A stretch of 28,647 nt of DNA from Clostridia bacterium (GCA_017556125.1 JAFZCW010000008.1:1-28647), one strand, 5' to 3'. Positions 7,246-15,914 are shown, counted from the stretch's first letter. The notes: generated by a model not told the origin, from the letters alone. Translations and numbers: made by a program.

Positions 7246-9354
7246 ATGCTTCCCATGTTTCTCAACATACTGAAACTGATCCCGCTTTCTCTCATTCCCG
7301 TGATTGCCAGCATCCTGGTCTGGAAGCTGGACAAGAAAGAGGAGAAATTCCGGAACACGGTCAAAGGCAAGATCCTGATCGGCGTTCTGTTTGGGCTGAT
7401 CTCCGTGATCGGCTCAGAGCTCGGCGTTTATCTTAACGGGGCGGTTATCAATGTCAGGGACGCCGCGCCGATCTGCGCGGGCCTGATTTTCGGCGCGCCC
7501 TCCGGCATCATTGCCGGTTTGATCGGCGGAGCGGAACGGTTCGCCGCAGTCGCATGGGGAGCAGGGGAGTATACCCGGGTGGCCTGTGTTGCGTCCACCA
7601 TACTGGCGGGACTGTTTTCCGCCGCCCTGCGCCGCTTCATATTCGACGATAAGATGCCCCGATGGATGTACGGGCTGGGAGTCGCGCTGTATGTTGAGAA
7701 TTTCCACATGCTGATGATTTTTCTCACGCATCTGTCGGACGCATACCGTGCCCTGCCGCTCGTCCGCCAGTGCGCTCTCCCGATGATCCTTGCGAACTCT
7801 CTCTCGGTCGCGCTTGCCATTTGGTGCGTTTCCAGACTGGACCGGCCTGAGCAGGAGACCTCGGGGAAAAGGCTTCCGACGATTCTCGAGACTTTCCAGA
7901 GGGGAACGCTTGCCGTCATGGCGCTGGCTCTTGCCGCTTCCCTGCTGTTCGTCCGGTTTCTGGAGACAAAAAGCGCGGAACATGAGACGTCCGTCAAGCT
8001 CTCACTGTACCTGGAGGACGTTTCCGGAGATATCAGTGAGCGCCCCGATCAGGATGTCGCGCATATTGCCGAACTCCATAATATCGACGGAGGCGGATAC
8101 GTGCTCATTGCGGACCGGAGCGGGAACATCGTCAGCCATTCCGGAGAAGTGCGGGGAGGATCCCTTCAGTCGATCGGTTTAGCGGAGAAAATCGGCGGGA
8201 CGGAGCCGGGCGTACGCTTTCTGACGGAAACGGAGAACGGAAACGTATTCGGCATGTACCGGAATGTGGGGAACTATACGGTCGTCGCCGCGCTTCCGCA
8301 GGAATCGGCCATGTTTTCAAGAGATCTCATCATGTACATCACGCTGTTTCTGGAAGTGATCATCTTCGGGAGCGTGTTTATCCTGATGTATTTCCTGACC
8401 AAAAGCACCATCGCCGACAACCTTGCAGGCATTAACCGTTCTCTCAGCAGGATCTCGTCCGGGGACCTGAACGTCAAGGTGGATGTCCGGACAAACAGCG
8501 AGTTTTCCGCCCTGTCGGACGATATCAACAAGACGGTGGAAACCATGAAGGGATATCTGATCGAGGAGGCGGAGAGGCTCGACCGCGAACTGGAACTCGC
8601 TACAACGATCCAGCATTCCGCTTTGCCGAACGTGTTTCCGCCGTATCCTTACCGGCATGAGTTCGATATCTTTGCGGAGATGGTTCCCGCGAAGGAGATC
8701 GGAGGGGACTTTTACGATTTTTATATCGTGAACGGCAACACGTTTGTGTTTGTCGTGGCGGATGTGTCTGGGAAGGGGATACCCGCTTCCCTGTTCATGA
8801 TGCGTTCCAAAACCATGATCAAAGGGCTTGCGCTGTCGGGCCTGTCCGTGGAGGAGGTGCTTCGGCAGACGAACGACAGCCTCTGCACCGAAAACGACGC
8901 CGAGATGTTTGTTACCGCGTGGATCGGAGGACTGGATCTTACAAACGGCGCCGTATCATTCTCCAATGCAGGACATAATCCTCCTCTTGTCCGTCATGAC
9001 GGACAGTTTGAGTACCTGCAGGGGAAAATCGGATTTGTACTCGGCGGCATGGAGGACATGAACTACCAGAAACAGCAGTTCAAAATGAAAAAGGGAGACG
9101 CCATTTTCCTGTATACGGACGGCGTTACCGAAGCGACAAATACCGAAAACCAGCTCTACGGGGACGAACGCCTGAAGGATTTTCTGAATTCGCTTCCGGA
9201 AGACTGTTCCTCCGAGGAGATCTGCAAACGGGTCAAGGCGGATGTATACCAGTTTACGGGAGAAGCGCCGCAGTTTGATGATATTACCGTCATGTGCGTC
9301 CGGTTCCTGGGGAGAATGCCGAAGGTCACGATGGAACCGGCAGGCGCGCATTGA
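7246..9354 (+). CDS. membrane PP2C/SpoIIE-type serine phosphatase with LytS-like 5TM sensor
   Basis: A 702-residue sensor phosphatase. Residues about 5-200 hold several membrane helices with the pattern of the LytS/YhcK 5TM receptor domain (VINVRDAAPICAGLIFG, GLIGGAERFA). A helix near 221-238 precedes an extracytoplasmic segment (about 240-360), a second helix (361-385), HAMP (to about 440) and a cytoplasmic PP2C domain (450-700). The PP2C motifs GGDFYDF, VADVSGKGIPAS, SNAGHNPP, YTDGVTEA and FDDITV keep the metal-binding aspartates, so it should be active. RsbU- and SpoIIE-like proteins dephosphorylate anti-sigma-factor antagonists; no such partner is nearby. ATG 7246 has GAGG upstream and is preferred. 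The in-frame ATG at 7216 (712 residues, AAGGG upstream) is possible. Confidence 0.9.
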   Translation: MLPMFLNILKLIPLSLIPVIASILVWKLDKKEEKFRNTVKGKILIGVLFGLISVIGSELGVYLNGAVINVRDAAPICAGLIFGAPSGIIAGLIGGAERFAAVAWGAGEYTRVACVASTILAGLFSAALRRFIFDDKMPRWMYGLGVALYVENFHMLMIFLTHLSDAYRALPLVRQCALPMILANSLSVALAIWCVSRLDRPEQETSGKRLPTILETFQRGTLAVMALALAASLLFVRFLETKSAEHETSVKLSLYLEDVSGDISERPDQDVAHIAELHNIDGGGYVLIADRSGNIVSHSGEVRGGSLQSIGLAEKIGGTEPGVRFLTETENGNVFGMYRNVGNYTVVAALPQESAMFSRDLIMYITLFLEVIIFGSVFILMYFLTKSTIADNLAGINRSLSRISSGDLNVKVDVRTNSEFSALSDDINKTVETMKGYLIEEAERLDRELELATTIQHSALPNVFPPYPYRHEFDIFAEMVPAKEIGGDFYDFYIVNGNTFVFVVADVSGKGIPASLFMMRSKTMIKGLALSGLSVEEVLRQTNDSLCTENDAEMFVTAWIGGLDLTNGAVSFSNAGHNPPLVRHDGQFEYLQGKIGFVLGGMEDMNYQKQQFKMKKGDAIFLYTDGVTEATNTENQLYGDERLKDFLNSLPEDCSSEEICKRVKADVYQFTGEAPQFDDITVMCVRFLGRMPKVTMEPAGAH

Positions 9355-9379
9355 GTTTTTCGCCATTATCTGATATAAT
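9351..9379 (+). promoter_or_regulatory. promoter of the L,D-transpeptidase gene
   Basis: TTGAGT (9351-9356, overlapping the previous stop codon), 17-base spacer, perfect TATAAT (9374-9379) preceded by TGA. It predicts a leader of about 25 bases. Confidence 0.65.
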
Positions 9380-9387
9380 ATCAGATT
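9369..9387. promoter_or_regulatory. perfect palindrome over the -10 box, possible operator
   Basis: ATCTGATAT, one base, then ATATCAGAT form a perfect 9-bp inverted repeat centred on the -10 element. The centre is too tight for a good RNA hairpin, so a dimeric repressor site is the more natural reading. No candidate regulator is identified. Confidence 0.4.
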
Positions 9388-9410
9388 GAAATATTATTTT
9401 TGGAGTTTTC

Positions 9411-10538
9411 ATGAAACACAGAGTCAGATACATATATATCCTTTTCCTGCTGGCCGCGCTGCTTTTGCTGGCGGCGGGATGCGCAAAGAGCACGGAACCG
9501 GCCGCGGAGCCTGAGACAAAAACGACGGGTTCGTCGGTCGCGTCGATTGCAACGCTTGCGCCAACGCCGATCAGCACTCCGGAGATGGTGCTCATCCAGC
9601 CGGTCGTCACGGAAGTGCCCGCCGCGGCCACGCCTACGCCGACCCCGGAGCCGACGGAAGTGCCGGTCAAGTTTTCAGACTACTGTCCGACCGTGAACAT
9701 GTCCTATGAGGAACTGGTCGGAAGCACGGACGACATGAAGGCCAAAACGCAGGACCTGGTCGGTGACGGCTTTCCTGCGTCTGACAAGTATTACATTATC
9801 GTCGACAAGTACTGGCAGGTCGTCATGGTCTACATGCGCAAGGACAATGCGAACGAACCGGACTATGACCGGCCGGTGCGCTATATGATCTGCTCCACGG
9901 GCAATCCGGACAAGCAGTACGGACATGAAACGCAGGAAGGCGTGTTCCAGATCGACCTGCCGAGGGAGCGCTTCTATCAGTTCGTCAATCTGGAAGCAGC
10001 CCAGTATCTGACATGCATTCACAGCAGGACTTATTTCCACTCGGTCCTCTACAAGAAAAAGGCCGAGCTCGGGACGCTGATCCGCGATTCCTATGATAAT
10101 CTCGGGAAGAAGATGTCCCATGCCTGCGTCCGGCTGACCGTACCGGATGCGCGCTGGATTTTCTACAACATCGCGCCCGGAACGACATGCTGGGTCAGGA
10201 AGGGAAGCGTGGACGACGAAGCGACCGGCGCGATCCGCGCCCAGATTCAGCTCCCGCCGTCCAAATCGAACGTCAAACTGAAAGCGAGCGAATACGAATG
10301 GACGGACAACTGGTCCATTCAGGACGTGGAACACGTGGTCGCCTATAAATACATGAAACCGAGAATGCCGGAAGGTTACGACGAGAACGGCAATAAGATC
10401 GATACGCAGCAGGGCGGCGCTGCCGATCCCGGTTCGGTCGATATTCAGCCGGTTCCGGTCGACGGCGGGAGCTCGGGCGGCAGTTCCGGAGGCAGTTCCG
10501 GCGGCGGAGATTATGAGCCGGTCTATATCGGCGGCTGA
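9411..10538 (+). CDS. lipoprotein L,D-transpeptidase (YkuD domain)
   Basis: A 375-residue exported protein. The signal peptide has a basic start, a hydrophobic core and the lipobox LAAGC, so C24 should be lipidated and the protein anchored outside the membrane. A Thr/Pro-rich linker follows (to about residue 85), then a YkuD fold (about 115-265) with IIVDKYWQVVMVY and the catalytic segment SHACVRL (H237, C239), where the family usually has SHGC. Such enzymes make 3-3 cross-links in peptidoglycan or attach proteins to it. The C-terminus is a disordered Gly/Ser tail ending DYEPVYIGG. GGAG precedes the ATG. The next gene follows after 47 bases with no terminator, so they are probably co-transcribed. 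Confidence 0.88.
   Translation: MKHRVRYIYILFLLAALLLLAAGCAKSTEPAAEPETKTTGSSVASIATLAPTPISTPEMVLIQPVVTEVPAAATPTPTPEPTEVPVKFSDYCPTVNMSYEELVGSTDDMKAKTQDLVGDGFPASDKYYIIVDKYWQVVMVYMRKDNANEPDYDRPVRYMICSTGNPDKQYGHETQEGVFQIDLPRERFYQFVNLEAAQYLTCIHSRTYFHSVLYKKKAELGTLIRDSYDNLGKKMSHACVRLTVPDARWIFYNIAPGTTCWVRKGSVDDEATGAIRAQIQLPPSKSNVKLKASEYEWTDNWSIQDVEHVVAYKYMKPRMPEGYDENGNKIDTQQGGAADPGSVDIQPVPVDGGSSGGSSGGSSGGGDYEPVYIGG
10464..10499 (+). repeat. three 12-base in-frame repeats coding GGSS
   Basis: Three consecutive 12-base units (10464-10475, 10476-10487, 10488-10499) encode Gly-Gly-Ser-Ser; the last two differ at no base. They lie in the flexible tail of the transpeptidase and could vary in number by slippage. 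Confidence 0.75.
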
Positions 10539-10585
10539 GAATCATACCGTCGCCGGCGGGTTCCGGCAGAGAAGGCGGAGGAATA

Positions 10586-11686
10586 ATGATGGATAAGAAA
10601 AAACGTGCCCGGAAAAAGATTTCGGCTCCGGTCCTGATTCTCCGCGTCTGCCTCTGCGTTCTTCTTGCGCTCATACTGTGTGTTGTGGGGCTGTTCGGAT
10701 ATCTTACGGTGACGGAATTCAGGCCGAATGCGGCGGAACCGGCCGAAACCTTGTACGAATCCTCAAAGAAGATCGTCATTCTTCCCGGCGAGACATACAC
10801 TGCGCTTTCCATGAATATCGGATACGCGGGCCTCGGAGAGGAATCCGATTTCTTCATGGACGGAGGAAAATCCGTCCGCCCGGACGAGACGCTTGTCGTG
10901 AAAAACATGGACGGAATCCAGGGCATCATCCGGGATACGGACTGGGACTTTCTGCTTCTTCAGGAGGTCGACCGCGACAGCAGGCGTTCCTACCGGATCG
11001 ATGAGGGGCTGGTCATCGCGGAGATGCTTCAGGAAAACACGCAGTATATTACAAACTACAGCTGCGATTTCGTGCCTTATCCGGTCCCGATGATCGGAAG
11101 GGTGCATTCCGGACTTCTTTCCGCTTCCTACGCCGAGCCGTTGGAAGGGAAACGAATCAGCCTTCCCGTTCCTTTCAGCTGGCCGGTCCGTCTTGCAAAC
11201 CTGAAACGCGCATTGCTGGTTCAGCGGTTCCAGGTGGCCGACACAGATAAACAGCTGGTAATGATCAACCTCCATCTGGAGGCATACGATGACGGGGAGG
11301 GAAAGAAGCAGCAGACGGACGTTCTGCTCAATCTCATCCTGTCCGAGTATGAAAAAGGCAATTATGTCATTGCGGGCGGGGATTTCAATCAGAGTTTCCC
11401 CGACGCTCTTGAAGCCTATCCCATTCTGGATGAGAATCTCTGGACGCCGGGCATTCTTTCGGAGGAAATGCTTCCGGAGGGCTGGTCATTTCAGTACGAT
11501 GTGAAAACGCCTTCCTGCAGACTTCTGAACGCGCCGCTGAACAGCGGAGAATGCCGGCAGTTCTATGTTATTGACGGATTCATCTGCTCTCCGAACGTCA
11601 GCACGGAATCCGTTGACACGCTGGACCGCGGGTTCGAGTTCTCCGATCACAATCCGGTTCTTCTTCAATTCACCCTGGTACCCTGA
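10586..11686 (+). CDS. membrane-anchored endonuclease/exonuclease/phosphatase family protein
   Basis: A 366-residue protein with a very basic N-terminus followed by one hydrophobic helix (about residues 13-37), then an EEP-fold catalytic domain that should lie outside the membrane. EEP motifs in order: SMNIGYAG, LLLQEVD (metal-binding Glu), MINLHLEAY, IAGGDFNQSF (GDxN) and the terminal SDHNPVLLQF with the catalytic SDH. Family members include nucleases, phosphodiesterases and sphingomyelinases; the substrate cannot be told from sequence. The extracytoplasmic location and pairing with a cell-wall transpeptidase suggest an envelope substrate. Ribosome binding site GGAGG precedes ATG 10586 and a second ATG follows directly. 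A terminator follows at 11709. Confidence 0.85.
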   Translation: MMDKKKRARKKISAPVLILRVCLCVLLALILCVVGLFGYLTVTEFRPNAAEPAETLYESSKKIVILPGETYTALSMNIGYAGLGEESDFFMDGGKSVRPDETLVVKNMDGIQGIIRDTDWDFLLLQEVDRDSRRSYRIDEGLVIAEMLQENTQYITNYSCDFVPYPVPMIGRVHSGLLSASYAEPLEGKRISLPVPFSWPVRLANLKRALLVQRFQVADTDKQLVMINLHLEAYDDGEGKKQQTDVLLNLILSEYEKGNYVIAGGDFNQSFPDALEAYPILDENLWTPGILSEEMLPEGWSFQYDVKTPSCRLLNAPLNSGECRQFYVIDGFICSPNVSTESVDTLDRGFEFSDHNPVLLQFTLVP

Positions 11687-11708
11687 CGTATCTGAAAACA
11701 CCCGTTTC

Positions 11709-11732
11709 CGGCGCGTATGCGCCGTTTTTTTT
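11709..11732 (+). terminator. terminator after the EEP-family gene
   Basis: CGGCGC / GCGCCG stem with loop GTAT followed by eight T. Confidence 0.8.
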
Positions 11733-11758
11733 CTGTGCAGAATGATGGACGCTTTCGT

Positions 11759-11787
11759 TTGACCTTGCGGATATCGGATGTTATTAT
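11759..11787 (+). promoter_or_regulatory. promoter of the radical SAM / DUF2344 / rng operon
   Basis: TTGACC (11759-11764), 17-base spacer, TATTAT (11782-11787). A start near 11794 lies beyond the most upstream in-frame ATG (11778), which decides the start of the next gene. Confidence 0.65.
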
Positions 11788-11810
11788 ATAAGGTGGTAAT
11801 TTGGGGTAGT

Positions 11811-13613
11811 ATGATGATTAATCAGAAAAAACTGGATCAGATACTGTCGAGAGTCGAAAAACCCGTGCGGTATACCGGCTGTGAATGGAACGAAACCGTC
11901 AAGGAGAATGCCGATATCCGCTTCGCGCTCTGCTTTCCGGACGTATACGAGATCGGGATGTCTCATCTGGGTTCCAGGATTCTGTACAACATCCTCAACA
12001 TGAGGGAAGGGTTTGCCTGCGAGCGTTCGTATGCTCCGTGGCCGGACATGGAACAGGCCATGCGGGGCGCGGACGTGCCTCTTTTTTCGCTGGAAACGAA
12101 ACGCCCGCTGAAAGAGTTCGACATCGTCGGCTTTTCTCTTCTGTACGAGATGTGCTACACGAATATTCTGACGATGCTGGACCTGTCCCGAATTCCGTTC
12201 CGCCCCGCGGACCGGGGAGAGGATATGCCGCTGATCGTCTGCGGAGGACCATGCGCATGCAACCCTGAGCCGATCGCGCCGTTTATGGACGCTGTCATGA
12301 TCGGCGACGGTGAGGAAATGATCCTGGAACTGACGGAAACGGTTCTCCGCGCGAAGAAGAACGGAGAATCGAGAGAAGATCTCCTGAAGCAGCTGTCCCG
12401 AATCGAAGGCGTCTATGTTCCGTCTCTTTATGACGGGAACGGAGACGGGGAGCCGGCTGTTACGAGAAGAGTCGTCAAGGATCTGGACGCTGCGGAATTC
12501 GTGGGCAGACTGATCGTGCCGAACATGAGCATCACCCACGACCGTGTCGCCGTGGAGGTCATGCGTGGGTGCACCAGAGGATGCAGGTTCTGCCAGGCGG
12601 GATATATCTACCGCCCCGTACGGGAAAGGAAGAAGGAAACGCTGCTGAAGGAAGCGCAGAGACTGGTGGACTGCACCGGTTACGACGAGGTCTCTCTGCT
12701 CAGCCTCAGCACGGGAGATTATTCCGCTGTCCGAGAACTCGTTCCGGAGATCATCGACAGCATGGAATCTCAGCGCGTTTCGGTCTCTCTGCCGTCACTG
12801 AGACTGGATTCCTTTCTGAAGGAAGAGCTGGAGAAAATGCAGTCGATCCGGAAATCCGGGCTCACTTTCGCGCCTGAAGCCGGTACGCAGCGCCTGCGTG
12901 ACGTGATCAATAAAAACGTTACGGAGGAGGATCTGCTCCGCGTCGCGGGCGATGTCTTTGACGCCGGATGGACGTCCGTAAAGCTGTATTTCATGCTGGG
13001 ACTTCCGACCGAAACGGACGAGGACATCCTCGGGATCGCGGATCTGGCCAGAAAGGTCAGCGCGGCTTTCTACCGTCTTCCGAAAGAGAAACGGGGCAAG
13101 GCGCTGCGGCTGACCGTCAGCGCGTCAACGTTTGTGCCGAAGCCTTTTACGGCTTTCCAGTGGTGCCCCCAGGTGCCTCTGGACGAGATCCGCAGGAGAC
13201 AGCTGCTGCTTCGCGACGCGCTGAAAGGGATCAGAGGCGTCCAGTTCCAGTGCCATCTTTCCAGACTGTCCGTTTTGGAAGCGGCCTTCTCCAGGGGAGA
13301 CCGCAGACTGGCGGACGTGCTGGAAAAGGCATACGGAAAGGGATGCCGGTTTGACTCCTGGTCCGAGCATTTTCTCCCGGAGAAATGGGACGAGGCCTTT
13401 TCCGAGTGCGGACTGTCCGTGGAGCAGTTCGCACAGAATGCGCCCGTTCCCGGGGAAAAACTGCCCTGGTCGCATATTGATATGCTGGTGACGGAACAGT
13501 ATCTCAGAAAAGAGTATGAGCGGGCAATGAAGGGGATTACGACAAAGGACTGCCGGGAAGGCTGCAACGGGTGCTTCGGAGGGAAACATGCGGATGCTTG
13601 CAGTTTATCATAA
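11811..13613 (+). CDS. TIGR03960-type B12-binding-domain radical SAM protein
   Basis: A protein of about 600 residues with an N-terminal B12-binding-like domain (CFPDVYEIGMSHLG, CGGPCACNPEPIAPFMD, IGDGEE) and a radical SAM core. The core carries the cluster motif CTRGCRFC (CxxxCxxC) and then SLLSLSTGDY and TFAPEAGTQRLRDVINK. The C-terminal segment has a second CxxxCxxC (CREGCNGC) and another Cys. In many Clostridia this family sits upstream of a DUF2344 gene and rng, as here; a tRNA- or RNA-modifying role has been suggested but is not established. GGGG at 11803 serves either of two adjacent ATGs (11811, 11814); the upstream ATG at 11778 precedes the predicted transcription start. Confidence 0.9.
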   Translation: MMINQKKLDQILSRVEKPVRYTGCEWNETVKENADIRFALCFPDVYEIGMSHLGSRILYNILNMREGFACERSYAPWPDMEQAMRGADVPLFSLETKRPLKEFDIVGFSLLYEMCYTNILTMLDLSRIPFRPADRGEDMPLIVCGGPCACNPEPIAPFMDAVMIGDGEEMILELTETVLRAKKNGESREDLLKQLSRIEGVYVPSLYDGNGDGEPAVTRRVVKDLDAAEFVGRLIVPNMSITHDRVAVEVMRGCTRGCRFCQAGYIYRPVRERKKETLLKEAQRLVDCTGYDEVSLLSLSTGDYSAVRELVPEIIDSMESQRVSVSLPSLRLDSFLKEELEKMQSIRKSGLTFAPEAGTQRLRDVINKNVTEEDLLRVAGDVFDAGWTSVKLYFMLGLPTETDEDILGIADLARKVSAAFYRLPKEKRGKALRLTVSASTFVPKPFTAFQWCPQVPLDEIRRRQLLLRDALKGIRGVQFQCHLSRLSVLEAAFSRGDRRLADVLEKAYGKGCRFDSWSEHFLPEKWDEAFSECGLSVEQFAQNAPVPGEKLPWSHIDMLVTEQYLRKEYERAMKGITTKDCREGCNGCFGGKHADACSLS

Positions 13614-14310
13614 GGCAGAAGACGCGAGATTCATCTCTCATCTGGATATTCTGAGGGCTCTGCAGCGCGCTTTCCGGCGCGCGGGACTGCCGCTCAAATA
13701 CTCGGATGGATTTAATCCGCATCCGGAGCTCTCCTTCGCGTCCGCGCTCGCGACCGGCATGACGAGCGACGCGGAATGGTTTGAAGTGGAACTGACGCAG
13801 GACATGACGCCGGAGGCGTTTGTCTCAGCGGTCAATCCCGTGCTTTCAAGGGGACTCTCCGTTTCCGATGCGCGGGAAATGCCCGCGGGGATCAAGACGC
13901 TGACCTCCTGCACGAGGGCGGCGGAATACCGGATTACCATTTCCACCGATCAGGTTTTTCAGCCGGATATGCTTGAAGAGGCGCTCCACGGGCTTCTTTC
14001 GGGCGATATAGTTGTGAACAAGCGGACAAAGAGCGGGATCAAACCTGTCAACATTCGTCCGCAGATTCTGAAGGCAGCCGTAGAGGGAATTGAGAATGAT
14101 ACCATAACACTCCGTGTTCTGGGTCAGATGCAAGCCGATGGCGGGCTGCGTGCCGAGCTTTTCGCCGGCGCGTTGCTTGACCGTTTGGATGCACAGGGCG
14201 TTGTGCGGATTCACCGCACGGCCATGTTCTTTGACTCGGATGGTTCCCTGCCGCGTATTCCTTCGGAAGAACGAGGAAAGGAGTTACATGAACAAGGAAA
14301 TACTGGTTGA
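13588..14310 (+). CDS. DUF2344 (TIGR03936) radical SAM-associated protein
   Basis: A 240-residue protein of the family that accompanies or is fused to TIGR03960 radical SAM proteins. Typical motifs are HKAEDARFISHLDILRALQR-like sequence at the N-terminus (here beginning YHKAEDARFISHLD), then LKYSDGFNPHPELSFASALA. Its biochemical role is unknown; constant pairing suggests it is a subunit or substrate-binding partner of the upstream enzyme. The start lies 26 bases inside the previous gene with GGAGG five bases upstream, and the end overlaps rng by 23 bases, so the three genes are translationally coupled. Confidence 0.9.
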   Translation: MRMLAVYHKAEDARFISHLDILRALQRAFRRAGLPLKYSDGFNPHPELSFASALATGMTSDAEWFEVELTQDMTPEAFVSAVNPVLSRGLSVSDAREMPAGIKTLTSCTRAAEYRITISTDQVFQPDMLEEALHGLLSGDIVVNKRTKSGIKPVNIRPQILKAAVEGIENDTITLRVLGQMQADGGLRAELFAGALLDRLDAQGVVRIHRTAMFFDSDGSLPRIPSEERGKELHEQGNTG

Positions 14311-15796
14311 TGCGACCGGATTTGCGACCCGTGTCGCTGTAGTCGAAGACGGTGCGCCGATGGAGCTCTATGTGGAGCAGGAGAGCACGAAACGTCTGGT
14401 GGGCAATATTTACAAGGGAAAGGTGCAGAATGTCCTTCCCGGCATGCAGGCGGCGTTTGTCGATATCGGACTTGAAAAAAACGCGTTTCTTTACGCGGGG
14501 GATATCGTATTTGACGATCCGGATTCCGAGCCGGACACAAAGCCGGAAAGCAGAAACATCAAAGATATCGTTACGCCCGGTCAGACGATCATCGTGCAGG
14601 TGGCGAAGGATCCCGTCGGGACGAAGGGCGCCCGCGTGACCACGCATATCACGCTTGCAGGAAGGATGCTGGTCCTGATGCCGACCATGGATTATGTCGG
14701 CGTTTCGAGACGGATCGAATCGGAAGACGAACGGAACAGGATCCGGAAGATCCTGTCGGATCTCAAGCCCGCGAACATGGGCGTTATTGCCAGGACCGCT
14801 TCTTCTGGAAAAAGCAGGGAAGTGTTCGCCGAAGAGCTGGAAAGCCTTCAGAAACTGTACAGGGAAGTCGAGAAGCGCGCGTCAAAGCGGAAAGCGCCGT
14901 CCCTGCTCCTTGAAGAACAGTCCCTGCTGATGCGGACGGTGCGCGACCTTCTGATGAAGGACGTCAACCGCATGTTTGTCAACGATGAAGCTACCTATGA
15001 GCGGATCCGCGACATGGCGGAGATCACGGCGCCGAAACTGAAGCCGCGCATCCTGTACAAGCCGAGCGAGGCGCTGTTTGAACGGTATGAAACGGAAAGC
15101 CAGATCGAAAACGCGCTGGAACGGAAAGTCTGGCTGAAAAGCGGTGGCTATCTGATCATCGACCGGACGGAGGCGCTGACATGCATCGACGTCAATACGG
15201 GAAGATTTGTCGGAAAGGACAATCTGGAAGCGACGATCACGGCGACGAACCGTGAGGCCGCTGCCGAGATCGCCCATCAGCTGCGCCTCAGGGATATCGG
15301 CGGGATCATCATCATCGATTTTATCGATATGGAAAAGGAAGCGGATAAGAACTCGGTTCTGAACACGCTCCGGAACGCGCTGAAAAACGATCATACAAGA
15401 TCGCATGTTTTCGGATTCACGCATCTCGGACTTGTGGAGATGACGCGCAAAAAGACCGGACGCAACCTGATGGACACCCTGCAGATGGAATGCCCCTACT
15501 GCGGCGGCAGCGCGCATGTGCTGTATCCGGAATCCGTGATGAACAAGATCCGCAAGCAGTCCGTCCAGGTCGTCAAGGGAAGCAACAACAAGCGGATCCT
15601 GATCGAAACGCATCCGGATGTTCTTGCGGCGATGGAATTCGCGCAGAAAAAATACGGAAGCGTGTTCCAGAAGGAACTCGGCGCAACCTATTATGTGAAG
15701 CCGAATCCGCAGCTTCATATTGAGAAATTCACGATCCGTCCGCTGGCTGAAAAGAAGCTCGCGGAAGCGAAAAAAGAGTGCAAAATCATCCGTTGA
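14288..15796 (+). CDS. rng: ribonuclease E/G family endoribonuclease
   Basis: A 502-residue RNase G-like enzyme, cutting single-stranded AU-rich RNA and probably involved in rRNA 5'-end maturation and mRNA decay. An S1 domain lies at about residues 35-120 (GNIYKGKVQNVLPGMQAAFVD). The catalytic region has TCIDVNTGRFVG and IIIDFIDM, whose aspartates hold the catalytic metal. The Zn-link CPYCGG lies near residue 402 and allows dimerisation. The frame is open from 14114, but ATG 14288 with AAAGGAG upstream gives the standard family N-terminus (MNKEILVDATG). The length agrees with RNase G rather than RNase E, with no long degradosome tail. The stop codon overlaps the -35 box of the rplU promoter. 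Confidence 0.95.
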   Translation: MNKEILVDATGFATRVAVVEDGAPMELYVEQESTKRLVGNIYKGKVQNVLPGMQAAFVDIGLEKNAFLYAGDIVFDDPDSEPDTKPESRNIKDIVTPGQTIIVQVAKDPVGTKGARVTTHITLAGRMLVLMPTMDYVGVSRRIESEDERNRIRKILSDLKPANMGVIARTASSGKSREVFAEELESLQKLYREVEKRASKRKAPSLLLEEQSLLMRTVRDLLMKDVNRMFVNDEATYERIRDMAEITAPKLKPRILYKPSEALFERYETESQIENALERKVWLKSGGYLIIDRTEALTCIDVNTGRFVGKDNLEATITATNREAAAEIAHQLRLRDIGGIIIIDFIDMEKEADKNSVLNTLRNALKNDHTRSHVFGFTHLGLVEMTRKKTGRNLMDTLQMECPYCGGSAHVLYPESVMNKIRKQSVQVVKGSNNKRILIETHPDVLAAMEFAQKKYGSVFQKELGATYYVKPNPQLHIEKFTIRPLAEKKLAEAKKECKIIR

Positions 15797-15821
15797 CACG
15801 GGTATTTCGCTGTGTTATTAT
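15793..15821 (+). promoter_or_regulatory. strong promoter of rplU-prp-rpmA
   Basis: Perfect TTGACA (15793-15798, overlapping the rng stop), 17-base spacer, TATTAT (15816-15821). Confidence 0.8.
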
Positions 15822-15824
15822 TGT

Positions 15825-15914
15825 TCGGTGAGCCGCACTGAGACGGTCTAAGTATGCCCAAATTTAGGGCGTCACCGATCCCGGGCGAGTCTGGTAAGAG
15901 GAGGTGCAGCACGA
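15825..15914 (+). promoter_or_regulatory. structured 5' leader, probable L21 leader
   Basis: The leader begins near the predicted transcription start. TCGGTGA (15825-15831) pairs perfectly with TCACCGA (15872-15878), enclosing a hairpin ATGCCC/GGGCGT with a 7-base loop. The ribosome binding site GAGGAGG lies just downstream. Position and a closed multi-stem fold fit the L21 leader, thought to be an autoregulatory site for L21 in Bacillota. The match to the family consensus was not computed. Confidence 0.5.
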
